Assembly: GCA_951804985.1 (NCBI GenBank)
Contig: OX638131.1
Coordinates: forward strand, 39,622,044-39,686,043
DNA: 64,000 nt
Reading direction: 5' to 3'
DNA from: Dryomyza anilis
Taxonomy: Eukaryota > Arthropoda > Insecta > Diptera > Dryomyzidae
The notes under the pieces are model-generated. The model was given only the letters and a program-made list of their open reading frames with translations. It was not told the origin of the DNA and searched no databases. Positions 32,575-44,689 of this stretch are shown here, in pieces. How positions within the stretch are numbered: the stretch's first letter is position 1; each line of letters opens with the position of its first letter. The position numbers and the translations under genes are program-made.

Positions 32575-34370
32575 TTGTTTTCCTCGCGAATAAAAATGTA
32601 ATTAATGTAGTTAGTCAAATTAACTGTAGTTCTACTATATTTTCTAGTTTTTATATACATTTGTGTTTATTTGACTGGTTTTTACTACACAATGTATTTT
32701 AGTACACAATTAAGTATTCTTCGTAATATATTTTTTAAATCATTTGATCCTATTTGTTAAAAGTGAATGGCAACACTTAGTACATTTCGAAACGAATGAC
32801 TATAAGACGAAAGTATCGTAATTCCAAACAAATTTGGACGTTTTAAATGTCAAGTAACATGAAATTCGTGTGACGATATTTTGACGTTTTGATTTTGATA
32901 TAATTTGATATATTAAAAATTTGTTTTCCTCGCGAATACACCTTTGATGCAATAAAAATGTAATTAATGTAGTTAGTCAAATATACTGTAGTTCTACTAT
33001 ATTTTCTAGTTTTTAAACACATTTGTATTTATTTGACTGGTTTTTACTACACAATGTATTTTAGTACACAATTAAGTAGTCTTCGAAATATATTTTTTAA
33101 TCATTTGATCCTATTTGTTAAAAGTGAAAGGCAACACTTAGTACATTTCGAAACGACTGACTATAAGACGAAAGTATCGTAATTGCAAACAAATTTGGAC
33201 GTTTTAAATGTCAAGTAACATGAAATTTATGTGACGATATTTTGACGTTTTGATATATAATGTTTTGATTTTGATATAATTTGATATATTAACAATTTGT
33301 TTTCCTCGCGAATACACCTTTGATGCAATAAAAATGTAATTAATGTAGTTAGTCAAATTAACTGTAGTTCTACTATATTTTCTAGTTTTTATATACATTT
33401 GTGTTTATTTGACTGGTTTTTACTACACAATGTATTTTAGTACACAATTAAGTATTCTTCGTAATATATTTTTTAAATCATTTGATCCTATTTGTTAAAA
33501 GTGAATGGAAACACTTAGTGCATTTCGAAACGAATGACTATAAGACGAAAGTATCGTAATTCCAAACAAATTTGGACGTTTTAAATGTCAAGTAACATGA
33601 AATTCGTGTGACGATATTTTGACGTTTTGATTTTGATATAATTTGATATATTAACAATTTGTTTTCCTCGCGAATACAACTTTGATGCAATAAAAATGTA
33701 ATTAATGTAGTTAGTCAAATTTACTGTAGTTATACTATATTTTCTAGTTTTTAAACACATTTGTATTTATTGCACTGGTTTTTACTACACAATGTATTTT
33801 AGTACACAATTAAGTAGTCTTCGAAATGTATTTTTTAAATCATTTGATCCTATTTGTTAAAAGTGAAAGGCAACACTTAGTACATTTCGAAACGAATGAC
33901 TATAAGACGAACGTATCGTAATTGCAAACAAATTTGGAAGTTTTAAATGTCAAGTAACATGAAATTCGTGTGACGAAATTTTGAAGTTTTGATTTTGATA
34001 TATAACGTTTTGATTTTGATATATTAACAATTTGTTTTCCTCGCGAATACACCTTTGATGCAATAAAAATGTAATTAATGTAGTTAGTCAAATATACTGT
34101 AGTTCTACTATATTTTCTAGTTTTTAAACACATTTGTATATATTTCACTGGTTTTTACTACACAATGTATTTTAGTACACAATTAAGTAGTCTTCGAAAT
34201 ATATTTTTTAAATCAATTGATCCTATTTGTTAAAAGTGAAAGGCAACACTTAGTTCATTTCGAAACGATTGACTACAAGATGAAAGTATCGTAATTGCAA
34301 ACAAATTTGGACGTTTTAAATGTCAAGTAACATGAAATTCGTGTGACGAAATTTTGACGTTTTCTCTTCG
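32575..34370. repeat. Five-unit tandem array, unit about 360 bp
   Basis: Units begin TTGTTTTCCTCGCGAATA at 32575, 32931, 33297, 33659 and 34032 (spacings 356, 366, 362 and 373). Each contains AATGTAGTTAGTCAAAT, TTTTTACTACACAATGTATT and CATTTCGAAACGA. Units differ at scattered positions and small indels. Units 1 and 3 share some variants (TATATACATTTGTG, CTTCGTAATA) and units 2, 4 and 5 share others (AAACACATTTGTA, CTTCGAAAT), suggesting duplication of a two-unit block. No coding function. Confidence 0.9.
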
Positions 34371-34846
34371 AAATATAGGAAATGTATATAAAATGCTTTT
34401 AGTTCCTCTGAGTCGTCAGAACCGAAGGCGATAAAGGTTGCATATTTAGTTATGCTTTATCATCTACAAAATTTTATTTGATATATATTTTTAAATACAA
34501 ATTTTTGTTTAATAAATAATTTTGTTTTTTCAAATTTCGTGAAAAATGTAAAAATAAATCAAAAATGTTATTAAAAAAAATGCAGTTGTAGTAAATTATC
34601 AAAACAATTCTAGATCTTTTAAGGCTTTTTTTTAATACATTTTTTCAGTGTATATTATTTAATTTAAAACAAATATAAAAATGTAAAAATAAATATCAAA
34701 GCCACCACAAATAAATAACAGAAAAGAAAATCCAACAAAAAAAGTCCAAACAATTAAAATCAATATTTTACATTTGTAAAAACAAAAGAAGTTCAAACCG
34801 ACCGAATGCAATAACCACAGAAATTGAACAATTCGACGGAACTTAC
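34371..34846. other. AT-rich intron next to exon 34847-35028
   Basis: Nothing recognised except low-complexity sequence; it may include the far edge of the element from which the tandem array arose. Confidence 0.35.
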
Positions 34847-35028
34847 CGCAGTTTCGATTCATTTTCGAAATGTTTCATGAAAGACTCGCTGGCCGTGTGA
34901 TGGTCTACGATGGTAACGTTGCGACTCTGATACGAATGCAACACGGCGATGTTGACCTCGACGACGGCCTTGTCCTTCCACAATGACGTGGGGGTGCGTG
35001 TGTCCAAATTCATTTTGAGTGCAACGGT
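34847..35028 (-). CDS. Nos: Nos exon: oxygenase domain (SLWKDKA / DHHTASESF block)
   Basis: This 182-nt exon encodes [40 protein letters not shown] and [20 protein letters not shown] plus a split arginine. It matches the NOS block SLWKD.A..E.N.AVLHS....VTI.DHHTA.ESFMKH, which contributes to the dimer interface and pterin surroundings in known structures. The acceptor is CGTATTACAG. The donor is CTGCG followed by GTAAGT, leaving CG (phase 2). The reading frame also continues open for a short way into the intron, which is coincidental. The downstream 5.9-kb intron contains the five-unit tandem array and a nested hAT plus mini-me pair. Confidence 0.96.
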
Positions 35029-35391
35029 CTGTAATACGGGTAAAAGAGGAAATGATTCGTTGATGGCGATGGGACATAAGTTAGACAATTGTTAGCGACT
35101 ATTTGAACATGTCTCCCCAGTGCAATTTGGCACAGGTTTCGAGTGAAGCATGGCTAAAATTAAATCGAATTTCTACAAATTGATTGGAAAAGGTATTTTT
35201 TTGAAAACTTTCTTTATTTACCATTGTGATGGACTAAGTAAATATAGAAGTTTGTTAGGAAATTACAATTTTATTATATTTTTTATATTAATTCACATTT
35301 TTTTTTAGAAAAATAATCCGGAATTCAAAATATGTGCGAGTTTTTATAAATTTGAAGATAAAACTAAATTGAAGGTATTCAATTTATGCAA

Positions 35392-35970
35392 ACGGAATAG
35401 AGATTTGTTGCGCCAACCAACTCATTCGGTGCAACCAATTTTTGCGGTTCTCTCAACCGCTTAGTCAGTTCTTATGGTCACAATTTAAAGTGTTGTACAA
35501 ATTTGAACTATTTTGGAATAATTTGGAGTATGTGGAGAGGCTTATAGTTCAAGCACCAACCGAATATCAATTTGTAGAAAATTCGTTTTAACCGAAGGAA
35601 GTTGGTTGTTACAACTTACTTTTTGCACATTCAATCAGATGTCAAAATATGAATTTTCTGTGTGTAGCTATTCGGTAATGGATAAACTGTAAAGTCTAAA
35701 AATCTACGTGTCCGACAAATTTATTTAGAGGAAACCAATTTATTCGATTCTCTCAACCGCTTTATCAGTTCTTATGGTCAAAACCCAAAATATTTTTGAA
35801 ATATTTAAGAACAATTTAGAGTGTGTATTGGCTAATATTTCAAGCGCCAACCGAATATGGCAGTTCCACTAACTAATTTGTAGAAAACTCGTTTTAACCG
35901 AAGGAAGTTGGTTGTTACAACTAACTTTTTGTTCTTCCAACCGGACGTCAAAAGATGAATTTTCTGTGTG
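35392..35970. repeat. Two tandem relatives of the GTTGCGCCAACCAAC repeat
   Basis: Copies at 35392-35665 and 35700-35970 share GCGGTTCTCTCAACCGC or ATTCTCTCAACCGC, CAGTTCTTATGGTCA, CAAGCACCAACCGAATAT, TTTTAACCGAAGGAAGTTGG and GAATTTTCTGTGTGTAGC. They are related in inverse orientation to 15280-15592. They fill much of the short 1.35-kb intron. Confidence 0.7.
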
Positions 35971-36380
35971 TAGCTATTGTGTGTAGCTATTCGGTAAATA
36001 TCAGCTAAGTCTAAACATCTGCATGACCGACAAATATATTTTAATCTTTAAATTAAAATAAACTCAAAACCTTCATCGAGTTTCAATACTTCTATAACAG
36101 AATTAAAATTTTCAATAGAAAACAAAGCTGAATTTAAACCGTTTGTTTAAGACAGAAAAAAATTCAATTTGATCGCTTAAAAATATAAATTTCAGAAAAT
36201 GTCCGAATTTGTTTCATTTTTACGCTATATTTTCACATTTTCCTTTTAAATTTGAACCACATTTGCTGTAATCAATCAGTAGATACAGCTGTTCTAATTA
36301 TAACATTATCCACATGCACAAATTTCCAACCTTCTGTCACTTTTATCACCCACATTAAATGACATCGTCCACTTACTTAC

Positions 36381-36555
36381 CTCCAACATATTACGTCGAT
36401 TTGTGTCGCACAAATTCCTACAGCCGATTTCGGTGGACATGTACCAACCGCTGAATGTGGTCGCAGTGAACTGGATGCCACCGACATCGAACAGCATGCT
36501 GGAGACCGCCGGCAGCGCATACCAACGTAGACCCAATTCGGTGAACCATTCGAAT
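36381..36555 (-). CDS. Nos: Nos exon: L-arginine-binding segment of oxygenase domain
   Basis: This 175-nt exon begins with the base completing the lysine codon, then encodes [40 protein letters not shown] and [18 protein letters not shown]. It carries the most diagnostic NOS sequence here: WYALPAV and GWYM.TEIG. The glutamate of GWYMSTEIG aligns with the residue that holds the guanidinium of L-arginine (Glu592 in rat nNOS), and the following arginine aligns with one near the pterin and haem propionates. Acceptor is ACACAATACAG and donor is GAG followed by GTAAGTAAG (phase 0). The next intron, 1.35 kb, is the shortest in the window and contains two related short repeats. Confidence 0.97.
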
Positions 36556-37389
36556 CTGTATTGTGTGGCAAAAAAAAATGTATACAACATGAGGATACAA
36601 ATGTGTATTTGGAGTTCAAGTTCGAGGTGACAGGGTTCACATTCAAATCACATATTTGGTTTATAATGTAACTCTGAATAGAAAGTAGGACTCAGCACCA
36701 CCATTTTGTATATTGGTTTTGATATTTTTTCAGCATTGTGGTGGCTTGTGCTCTAATTGTGCTATTAAACGGTTTGTGAAATGTTTAAGAAATATGCGAA
36801 AAATATTCAAATCAAATTTGTTAAACACATAGTTGTGCTAATTTCCTCAATACTTTAATATTTTTAATTCGCAAATTTTAATTATTTTTTTACTTAATTA
36901 AATTATAGCACAAACAGCAAAAAGCAAACACAATTCACTAAAAATATAAAAAAAAATTTCGAAATAGAATTTCACAATTTTAATATATTTTATTTGTAGC
37001 ACAAGTTGAGCACAATACAGCAGAGTTCAATATTTATCATTTTTTACAGTCATTTAATAGCACAACTAGCACAAGTCAAGCACAGTCCACCACAAATATC
37101 AAAAATATTTATATTTTAAAATGACAGTGCCAACTTCCATTAAAAATTTGGTTTTTATGTTAAAATGTCATAATTTTGAATATATTTTATTTGTTTTTAA
37201 TAGCACAAGCATCACAAGTTGAGCACAATTCAGCATAAATATAAAAAAAATGTTTACACTCAAAATATTGTCTAGAACATTTAACAAAATATTTTTTCGT
37301 AATTTTTAATTTCGTAAAATACACGAATAATTCGAAACATTTGTAATTTCTATATTTTTCTAAAATATTTTTTTACAAACGATTCGTAT
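36556..37389. repeat. CACAAGTTGAGCACA-rich intron repeat
   Basis: The phrases AGCACAAGTTGAGCACAAT and AGCACAACTAGCACAAGTC recur about every 70 to 200 bp from 36800 to 37260 and again at 38890 and 39870. The series looks like a degenerate dispersed repeat. No ends found. Confidence 0.45.
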
Positions 37390-38115
37390 ATATTACGAAT
37401 CAATATTCGTAAAATAAAAAAAACAACAAAATTAATAATATTTCGTTTAAATTACGAAACTTTCGTTGTACTATTTTCTATCACACTTTTCCAAACGAAA
37501 GAATAAATTACATTTTACGAATAAATTACTAAACTTTCGTAAATTGTGAGGCTATATGCAGAATTTTACGAAACAATTGTGTTTTTTTACGAATAATTAG
37601 TAAAAACAGAAATCCACTGCGTCGTATAGATTACGAATCAATATTCGTAAAATAAAAAAAACAACAAAATTACGAATATTTCGTTTAAATTACGAAACTT
37701 TCGTTAAATTATTTTCTATTACAATTTTTTCTATGAAAGAATAACATATTTTACGAATGAGCTTTACATTTTACGAATAAATTACTAAACTTTCGTAAAT
37801 TGTGAGGCTATATGCAGAATTTTACGAAACAATTGTGCTTTTTACGAATAATTAGTAAAAACAGAAAGCCACTGCGTCATATCATTATTCGTAAAATAAA
37901 AAAAAAACAACAAAATTACAAATATTTCGTTTAAATTACGAAACTTTCGTTAAATTGTTTTATATCACAATTTTTTCTATGAAAGAATAACATATTTTAC
38001 GAATGAGCTTTACATTTTACGAATAAATTACTAAACTTTCGTAAATTGTGTGGCTATATGTAGAATTTTACGAAACAATTGTGTTTTTTACGAATAATTA
38101 GTAAAAACAGAAAAC
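37390..38115. repeat. Three-unit tandem array, unit about 250 bp, ACGAA-rich
   Basis: GTGAGGCTATATGCAGAATT recurs at 37546, 37802 and (as GTGTGGCTATATG) 38048, so the spacings are 256 and 246. Each unit contains TTTACGAATAATTAGTAAAAA, CACTGCGTCGTAT and TTTCGTTTAAATTACGAAAC. Related words extend on both sides from 37280 to 38630. Confidence 0.85.
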
Positions 38116-38622
38116 CACTGCGTAGCAACTTGGAGCTGCATTTTATTTAATTGGTAACGCGTTCGCAAGCAGATAGTTATAAAATACAAATAGTTTTAAA
38201 ATGTGTTTGAGTTGCTTTTGTGTCAAAACTGCGAAAGTATAAAATTTGTGCATAATATATCATATTTTTAATAATGCATCATCGTTATCATCATCAGTTT
38301 TTTTAAACAAAGTGTTCGTAAATTTTACGAAAGATTCATAAAATGTTTCATAAAATGTACGAATGCTATCTCAAAGGTACGAATACTTTTGTAAAATGTA
38401 AAAATATATTTCAAAAAGATACACAAAAATTCAATAAATTACGAATCTTTCGTATATACGAATAGTTTTCGTGAAATAAACAATTAATATTCGAAATTGT
38501 ATCATAAAATTACGAAGGTTCTTTCGTGAATTTTACGAAATATTTCGTGGATAAATTGCACGAATTTTTTCGCAAAATACAAGAACGATTTCGTGTATTT
38601 TAAGCAGATTTTATTTTAAGTA

Positions 38623-38844
38623 CACCCAGAAAAAAATACTATATAAATAATAGTTTTGTACTATAAAAAATATTCAATAGGATAAATTATTATTTTAATC
38701 GGAAAATACCATTAAATACTAGAAAATACCATAACATTACCATTGAGTTTATATGAAAATTTTTATTTTTTACATACTATTAAATCAATTATTGTCCTAT
38801 TGACCAATTTTAATGGGATTTGAGGGATTTTTTTTTTTTGGGTG
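38623..38844. mobile_element. CACCCAGAAAAAAA MITE, copy 1
   Basis: It runs from CACCCAGAAAAAAATACT to TTTTTTTTGGGTG, flanked by TA on both sides (38621-38622, 38845-38846). It is AT-rich without coding capacity. The second copy, in opposite orientation, is at 42610-42829. Confidence 0.85.
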
Positions 38845-38846
38845 TA

Positions 38847-40402
38847 TATATTTTGAAATGACAGTGCTTAATTTGTAATATATTTTATTGTTGTTTCATA
38901 GCACAAGTTGAGCTTACTCCAGCACAAACTTCTAAAAATAATAATAATTATAAGAAAATGGCGACTTATTTGCTAATTTTTTACCTATGTTTTTAATAAC
39001 TGTACAGAGGGTTTGGTTCATCGATTACATTCAAATTTTGACTTTGCCACTGATTTTCCCAAAAATTCTTTAAGGATCACACCATTTTTTCTAATTTATA
39101 ATAATATACCAGTTTTTTTTTCACTCCTTTCTTACTAACTACAGTGATTTTAAACTGGTTACTTATGCCACAGAAAATTGTGGCATAAGTTATGAATCTT
39201 TGTGAGTTGGTGGTTTAGATTAAAAATATCTAAATAATCGAAAAATAATTTAAAACAGTTATTAAAATTAGAATCATTATCATATTACTTTACATTACAT
39301 ATTTTTAAATCATATTTACAAACATAATAATGTTTTTATTTCCAAACATAATAATATTTTTATTTCAACCACCAAATCGCAAGACTCGCCACTGTGTAAT
39401 TATTTCTGCTGCATTTCTTAATTGGTTAAAATCATTGTTATTGGTAGAGAATATTCAAAACAAACTGGTCTATCATTCTGAATTTTAAAAAATGTAGTGA
39501 TTCGTAACGAAACTTTGAGAAAATCAACGACATAGTCAAAATTTGTATTTTTATTTATGTAAATTTCATTTATACATGCACTTTAAAAGAGGAATAAATC
39601 AAGAGATTCAAAGATATGATATACCATTGGAAAGGCAATTTAATTGTCTAAAACATGAGTAAAAAGTCGATATTCATTTATCAACATAATGTACTTTATA
39701 ACAAATTTTCATGATTAGGTTATGTTAATAATATACATTTCTTAAACACCCTATATCTTGAACTGGGTGCAAAATTGCACATTTTCTTATTTTTTTTTAA
39801 TAGTATAATACCCCCTGAATTATTGACATCAACCAATCCCCCTGTATATATATTTGACCTTTTTGTTATTAGCACAAATAGCACAAATCGCACACAACTC
39901 AGCACATTACACATTTTAAAATATCTCAAAATGTTGATGCTAATTTCCACTACTTAATTTTCAGCGATTTTCGATGTTATTCATTCAAATCATAAAATCT
40001 AGAGCTAATTAATTTATTCAGGCTTCAAAAATGTAACAGATTAATCAAAATTCCATTATTTTTCAGTTAAAACACGTAAAATATATTTTACGATGTATGA
40101 AATAAAACCATGAACCCTGAAATATTTAAATCTCTATAGACAGCCTAATCTATTTCGAAAAAAAAAAACCAAAACAAAAAAAATGGAAAACGAATACGAA
40201 ATGCGAATTATTTGAAAAAAATATTGATTAATAAGGTTATTATTTTATATCATGTTAATCAATGGACATTTTTAAAAGCAAAAATTTATAAAACATGCAC
40301 ATCTCATCAATTGAACTGAACTTTTATTCATTTCAATATATAAAAATTATAAAAAAAAACTTCAATTGAGACAAACAAAAACTACAAATAAAAAAAACTT
40401 AC
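38847..40402. other. Intron sequence between repeats and exon 40403
   Basis: AT-rich, with one AGCACAAATAGCACAAATC phrase near 39870. No other feature is recognised. Confidence 0.4.
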
Positions 40403-40542
40403 TTGGGATGGCTTAATGGTATTTCCAAGATTAATTCCGGTGGATAATCGAAATAGTCCGGATCATGTCCATTTGCTGAAACGACCAGCGGCAGTATATC
40501 CCAGTCGTTGCCTTTGCCCTTCCAGCCCAGTTTTGTGCAAAC
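40403..40542 (-). CDS. Nos: Nos exon: oxygenase domain (PPELILE block)
   Basis: This 140-nt exon encodes [20 protein letters not shown], then [20 protein letters not shown] and IPLSHPK, the last lysine being split. It corresponds to the NOS segment C..LGW....FDvLPLV..A.G.DP..F..PP.L.LEv...HP that lines the substrate access region in vertebrate NOS structures. The acceptor TTTTTTCGTAG has a good pyrimidine tract. The donor is CCCAA followed by GTAAGT, leaving AA for a lysine completed in the next exon. The frame is intact throughout. The position fits between the neighbouring exons with no residues missing compared with vertebrate nNOS. Confidence 0.96.
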
Positions 40543-41214
40543 CTACGAAAAAAAAATCAAAAAATCAATTTAAATTTAAATTTAGTTTTTATTTAGAAAA
40601 CGTTCAAAAGGACACCATGGTACATGGTACACAGCCCAGTGTCTCTATCTCAGTGTGTGTGTGTGTCAAATGTCACACATACGCACTGTTGCCACTGCAC
40701 GACAATCTCGCAAATTAAAATTTTCATCATTTGCATCATGTGTAGTTAGAATTTGGAAAATAAACTTTAACAAAAGCGAGATTCGCATAATAAAACATAT
40801 TTCTGAATACATATCGTATATGCCGCATGTTATGCCCATCATGTAGTTTTTGACGTCGTCTGACAAAAGGTCACCTGTTGTGCTTAAAACATGCAGAGCC
40901 ATGAAGTGAACTTGAAACTGATTTTAATTTAAAAAAAAAAACGGATTTTGTTAAATAGAGAAATAGATGGGTTTGAGAGATGTGACGAAAATACAAAAAA
41001 TTAAAAGTAGCTTTTAATTTAAAATGAGTTTATGTTTTGCCTTTAAATTCTGTTTTTAAATAGCGATATTTGCTTTACCATAAAATAAATTAAAATTCAC
41101 AAAATTTTTATCATAATTGAGAATTATTCATAACAGCATAAATTTTATAAAAAATGTATGAACAGTATTAAATAAAATTTACCTATCATGCCACAGAAAT
41201 TTTTGATATTTGCG
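40543..41214. other. Intron sequence upstream of exon 40403-40542
   Basis: Contains the acceptor tract and a GTGTGTGTGTGTG microsatellite at about 40653. No exon or element is recognised. Confidence 0.4.
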
Positions 41215-42080
41215 TTTTTTTACTTTTTTTAATGTAGTTTTTCCTCAAGTATACTGTGCCAAAACGGTGTGTGATTTTGTTGGATATTTGAATACAGAAA
41301 AGACAAAACCACAAGGGCGCAAAGGGCGAAAAATTGAAAATCTTGTCATACCAAAAGGAAGTATATTTTCGTTTTTTTGCCATAACTTTTTATTGGTTTC
41401 TGATAAAATATTGGTGTAAAGGCATTGTTTATTTTTAATGCACCTATCGATTGACATTACTAATTTAAATGTTTTTTTTTTACTTTTTTATCATTTGACT
41501 GAAAAATGTTTGGGAAACTTTTTTAAAGTAATGATGTCAATCGATAGCGGCTTTGAAAACAAACAATTAATGCCACCACGCCACTATTTTATTTTGCGCC
41601 AAAAAAAGAGTTACAGCAAAAAAACAAAGAAATTGGAAAAATTGGAAAAATAGAAAAATCTTGTCATGCCAAAAGGGGCGAATCTTTTCATTTTTTTTTT
41701 GTTATAACTCTTTATTTGCGCCATTTGGAGTGATGGCATTAATTGTTTGTTTTCAAAGCACCTATCGATTGGCATCATTACTTAAAAAAATTAGCAAACA
41801 TTTTTCAGGCAAATGATAAAAAATCAAAAAATTCATTTTATATTAATGACGTCAATCGATAGGTGCTTTGAAAACAAACAATTAATGCCATCACACCACT
41901 ATTATATTTTGCGCAAATAAAGAGTTATAACAAAAAAAAATGGAAAGATTCGCCCCTTTTGGCATGACAAGATTTTCTTTTTTTTTTTTTTTGCTATAAT
42001 TCTTTATTGGTATAAAATAAAATAGTGGTGTAAAGGCATTCATTGTGTATTTTTAAAGCACCTATCGAGTGTCAATATTT
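41215..42080. repeat. Element built of serial inverted repeats, copy 2
   Basis: Opposite-orientation relative of 5280-6250. The left edge TTTTCCTCAAGT...ACTGTGCCAAAA matches the right edge of copy 1. Units carry AAAGCACCTATCGATTGG and its complement, AAGGGGCGAATCTTT, and AATAAAGAGTTATA. It runs out near 42080 without a clear second boundary. Confidence 0.65.
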
Positions 42081-42609
42081 ACTTAGAATCATATTTGACA
42101 TATTATATGTATTAGACATCTGCACAAATATATTTAAAGTTCCATATATTTAAAGCTCCACAAAATATGCATTACTGCACTCTACAGTATTGAGAACATT
42201 TTGAAATGGCAGTCTACTGTATTATAGTGAAGACTCCCCCAGCGACTTCAGTTAACTGCAGAATTTGTTTCATTGGTGTCAAGTACTGTGAACACATTTT
42301 TTTTCACTGTTTTGAAAAACAAAACCAAATGACAATACTGAATTAGTGAATTAGTAACGAATACAGTGAGTGCAGCAAAATAGACGAACATTCAAAACAA
42401 TAACAAATCTGCCGCCAGGCACATTGTTCACGGTATTTATGTTTATAGAAAATAAAACAAACATTATTAAAAAATTGTAAAAAAAATATTTGTACGACAA
42501 AAATCACTAATTGGTCAAAAAAATGTATTTTTTCAAAAAAATTAAATGATGAAAAAATGTTGTTCGATAAATAAAAACTAAACATAAAATATTATATGAT
42601 TTTCTTATA

Positions 42610-42829
42610 CACCCAGAAAAAAAAATCCCTCAAATACATTAAAATTTGTCAATAGGACAATTATTGATTTAATAGTATACAAAAAATAAATGTTTTCATA
42701 TAAATTCAATGACAATGTCATGGTATTTTCTAGTATTTAATGGTATTTTCCGATTAAAATAATAATTTATCCTATTGAATATTTTTAATAGTAAAAAACT
42801 ATTATTTATATAGTATTTTTTTCTGGGTG
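42610..42829. mobile_element. CACCCAGAAAAAAA MITE, copy 2
   Basis: It is inverted relative to 38623-38844: CACCCAGAAAAAAAAATCCC to TATTTTTTTCTGGGTG, with TA at 42608-42609 and 42830-42831. It interrupts a fold-back arm; removing it together with one TA restores the arm's match to the other arm. Confidence 0.87.
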
Positions 42830-42838
42830 TACCTTCTA

Positions 42839-43179
42839 CACATAAAAAAATAATCGACGTAAATAAAGCAATCGATATTAATTGCATTCAATAATCAATC
42901 CAGCAATTGAATACACTAATTTTATGAAAACATTTGAAATTCTTCGTTAAATCAGCAATTCCGTTTGCTAATATGAATATTTGTACGTCAATGCAGCAAA
43001 TTACTTAGTCGGCGCAGTTTCAGAAATTATATTTGTTAAAACTGCGCTGACTAAATTATTTGCTGCATTGACGTATTCATATTAGCGAACGCAATTGCTT
43101 ATATTACGAAGAATAGCAAATATTTTCATTAAATTAGTGAATTTCATTGCTGGATTTGCGTCGATTATTTTTTTATGTG
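42839..43179. mobile_element. AATCGACGTAAAT fold-back MITE, complete copy
   Basis: It runs from CACATAAAAAAATAATCGACG to CGTCGATTATTTTTTTATGTG, with TA at both edges. The centre has GGCGCAGTTTCAG and AACTGCGCTGAC, as at 25899-26279. Confidence 0.8.
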
Positions 43180-43345
43180 TAGAAGGCATAAGAAAATCAT
43201 ATAATATTTTATGTTTAGTTTTTATTTATCGAACAACATTTTTTTCATTATTTATTTTTTTTTATATTTTTTTGACCAATAAGTTATTTTTGTCGTACAA
43301 ATATTTTTTTACAATTTTTTAATAATGTTTGTTTTATTTATAAAA

Positions 43346-44142
43346 GAAAATGTAAAATGCACCGAGTACTGAACGTCTTAAGCAGTTCATTTCAGTGTTT
43401 GAATTTTTATTGCACATCATATTAGACCTCTTCACTACAACTACGTCTTGTTTGTTTTTTGTTTTGACAGTACTTGTGTGCCTTGTTGTTTTGAGCAACA
43501 CATTCATTTGATTATCAAGCATAGAGTCGACGACAGTTAACGATTTGAAATAAAATGAATGTCTTGAAGTGGTTTTCGAATGCATTTGTGCAGATGTGTA
43601 ATATGTATGACTGCCTACAACCATAACCCCAATAATAATATGTTCCCCTTCAAATTTGACGTTTTGAAATAAAACAAGTTATTTACAAATTATTTAGATC
43701 GTCTTTGAGACAAATATATTTCAAACATCCAACAAATACTATAAATATTAATATTGCTAGTATTTATCTTTAAAATTTGCGATTACGTATAGCAACCATC
43801 AATTAAACATTTTACAAATAAGAAGATAGTTGAGGAATATTTGGAAAAGGTACTCCATTAGAATACGGGGTAGTGAAGATAATTTCGTTTTGCTGCAAGA
43901 GTCTTGCAAAATTTTACTATTAAAATTTTAAACAAAGAAAGTTATATAAATAGCTTAAACTGCATACTAATTATGAAAACGAATAGAATATTCATTAATA
44001 TGCAGTTTAAGATATTTGTACACCTTCCTTTGCTTAAAATTTTAATAGTCAAATTTTGCAAGACACTTGCAGAAAGTCCAAATGATCATAACTAATACGG
44101 GGATTATAATTAAATTGAAATAATAGTAATGAAATGGATTTT
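43346..44142. other. Intron sequence, with an inverted repeat at 43890-44070
   Basis: AGTCTTGCAAAATTTTACTA / TTAAAATTTTAA at 43899 is inverted at about 44035-44065 (AAATTTTAATAGTC, TTTTGCAAGAC), with TTAAACTGCAT pairs inside. It is perhaps a short fold-back MITE. The rest is not recognised. Confidence 0.45.
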
Positions 44143-44150
44143 TATTTTTC

Positions 44151-44665
44151 TAGGGATGTCCAAAGAACACTCGATATATTGCTTCGATACATCGATGCAA
44201 TATAAGCCTCAGTATCTATTCGATAAATCGATGTATTCTTTTCAATATATCGAATCACTGTTAAATTCATATTTGTGAATCAAAACTAGCTAAATGGATT
44301 ATTTATGGAATTCTATTTGAAATTGGATACTTTTAATTAAAATTTGCTTCATATATGGTATTCGTGTTTTTCATAAAATGACATAACATGGACTTAAACA
44401 TTTTTGATTCACAACGCCTTAATTATTTTGTATAATAAGAAAAAGTTTCAAATCAAACACTTATTTATTTTTACCTAATATATCCTATTTTGGTTATTTG
44501 ACATATAAAATCTTCATCAAAATTTAAATTATTTACCTAATAATTTTTCAATCGATATATCAAAAATATCAATGTTTTTGTTTGATACACTGGAAAATGT
44601 CAATGTAACGAGTCGATGTATTATATCGACTAAAACATCGATATTTTTTCAGATGGACATCCCTA
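44151..44665. mobile_element. hAT-like MITE with TAGGGATGTCC ends
   Basis: A 515-bp element with TAGGGATGTCC at the left and GGACATCCCTA at the right, flanked by a perfect 8-bp duplication TATTTTTC (44143-44150 and 44666-44673). Subterminal ATCGATGT and ATACATCGA words are frequent at both ends. A relative lacking the left terminus is at 48916-49488. Confidence 0.9.
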
Positions 44666-44689
44666 TATTTTTCTAGAATTATTATACAT

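Larger units (their letters stand above)
42463..43345. mobile_element. Large fold-back element with inner MITE
   Basis: The arm 42463-42605 (AAAATAAAACAAACATTATT, GTTGTTCGATAAATAAAAAC, AAAATATTATATGATTTTC) is inverted at 43190-43345. The arms flank a complete AATCGACGTAAAT MITE (42839-43179), which is itself palindromic. The left arm is interrupted by the CACCCAG MITE at 42610-42829. The whole would form a hairpin with an arm of at least 300 bp. Confidence 0.75.

Noticed and set aside
36403..36630. Plus-strand open frame opposite the arginine-site exon
   Set aside because: It is the antisense shadow of a strongly conserved NOS exon.
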